Below are positions 41,392 through 41,705 of a DNA stretch of 41,705 nt, piece by piece. The stretch's first letter is position 1, and each line of letters opens with the position of its first letter. Origin of the DNA: an uncultured Lachnospiraceae bacterium (GTDB taxonomy: Bacteria > Bacillota > Clostridia > Lachnospirales > Lachnospiraceae); assembly GCA_947630085.1 (NCBI GenBank), contig CANRGP010000010.1, positions 1 through 41,705 on the forward strand, in the 5' to 3' direction. The position numbers and the translations under genes are program-made. The notes beneath the pieces were generated by a model. The model was not told the DNA's origin and did not search any database. It saw only the letters and a program-made list of their open reading frames with translations.

Positions 41392-41705
41392 TTAGCCCTT
41401 GCGAAGTTCCATATAGATTGACAATGGCTCTTCGTCCTCGGAAATCAGATACTCCGGAAAGCATTTCTGTTGAAATCCCAGTCTCCTATACAGCGCAATT
41501 GCTTTCGAGTTTTCTGGATTCGGATCGACCCAAACCTTCTCAGCGCCGTTTTTGAACGCTTCGTTGATTGCATAGCTGAGTCCCGCCGTTGCAATTCCAC
41601 GTCCCCGTGCAAATCCAAACAGCTTGATGTCCAGAGCGGCGCATCGATGTTCTGCATCGATCTCATAAAACGATTCTCCGCAGTATTTGCCGTCTTCATA
41701 TATCG
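41392..41705 (-). CDS. GNAT N-acetyltransferase, C-terminal part
   Basis: About 103 residues; the N-terminus lies beyond the right edge. The acetyl-CoA binding motif reads FGFARGRGIATAGLSYAI (R/Q-x-x-G-x-G/A). Then come WVDPNPENSKAIALYRRLGF, the standard N-x-x-A...Y-x-x-GF region, and the final strand LSIYMELRKG before the stop at 41392-41394. The residue order fits a RimI-like small-molecule or protein acetyltransferase; the substrate is unknown. The stop lies 55 bases before the start of the DinB-like gene, so the two may be co-transcribed. Confidence 0.85.
   Translation of the reverse strand, partial: IYEDGKYCGESFYEIDAEHRCAALDIKLFGFARGRGIATAGLSYAINEAFKNGAEKVWVDPNPENSKAIALYRRLGFQQKCFPEYLISEDEEPLSIYMELRKG

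Noticed and set aside
1-41705. tRNA or rRNA genes, CRISPR arrays, insertion sequences, integrases and phage genes
   Set aside because: No CCA-ended cloverleaf, regular spaced repeats, transposase or integrase motifs were noticed on either strand.

Overview
The window reads as chromosome of a mid-to-high-GC, spore-forming member of the Clostridia, most likely Lachnospiraceae. The protein families point there (SpoIID-like protein, YtrA-type GntR/ABC unit, AckA with a PduL-type phosphotransacylase, DUF711 next to an ACT-domain protein, zinc-ribbon L32, TmcAL), as do the strong AGGAGG ribosome binding sites and sigma-A promoters of TTGACA-N17-TATAAT type. Taxonomy is inferred from gene content only. 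Nearly every gene lies on the minus strand, so transcription runs from high to low coordinates; tmcAL (28806-30113) is the one clear plus-strand gene.

Layout, right to left as transcribed. 39967-41705 is an AT-richer accessory edge holding a truncated acetyltransferase, a DinB-like protein, a hairpin-bearing non-coding stretch, a frameshifted AlkD-type DNA-repair pseudogene and a 54-residue acetyltransferase stub. 39858-30085 looks like one long operon: zf-HC2 membrane protein, polA, coaE, walJ-like hydrolase, ACT protein, DUF711 protein, histidine phosphatase, methyltransferase and MATE exporter. It collides tail to tail, with a 29-base overlap, with tmcAL. Divergent from tmcAL is pduL-ackA (phosphotransacylase and acetate kinase). 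Next come yceD-rpmF and then plsX-acpP-rnc-smc-ftsY, a classic Firmicutes lipid/ribosome/chromosome/secretion cluster, followed by a threonine deaminase.

17805-14507 is a nucleoside salvage operon (GNAT, deoC, cdd, pyrimidine-nucleoside phosphorylase). Behind it sits a 6S RNA gene, which has no open reading frame of its own; it was recognised from its promoter, its closing stem and its terminator. The following genes (fRMsr, MazG-like, OmpR-type regulator, histidine kinase with a very short external loop) may be fed by read-through of the 6S terminator. A strong terminator closes that unit at 11474-11502.

11454-8367 is a three-gene chaperone unit: a two-helix membrane protein with a zinc ribbon, a J-protein with a TPR-like part and a C-terminal membrane anchor, and an Hsp70 paralogue. 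Its promoter carries a perfect 11-base tandem repeat where the -35 box should be, the spacing used by OmpR/PhoB-type regulators, and such a regulator is encoded directly upstream. A membrane-sensing kinase controlling a membrane-tethered Hsp70 machine is the best candidate for an undescribed system here. To the left are a GntR-controlled ABC exporter, ftsH with a near-consensus promoter overlapped by an inverted repeat, an AI-2E-family permease, a large SpoIID-like protein and the start of an SbcD-type nuclease.
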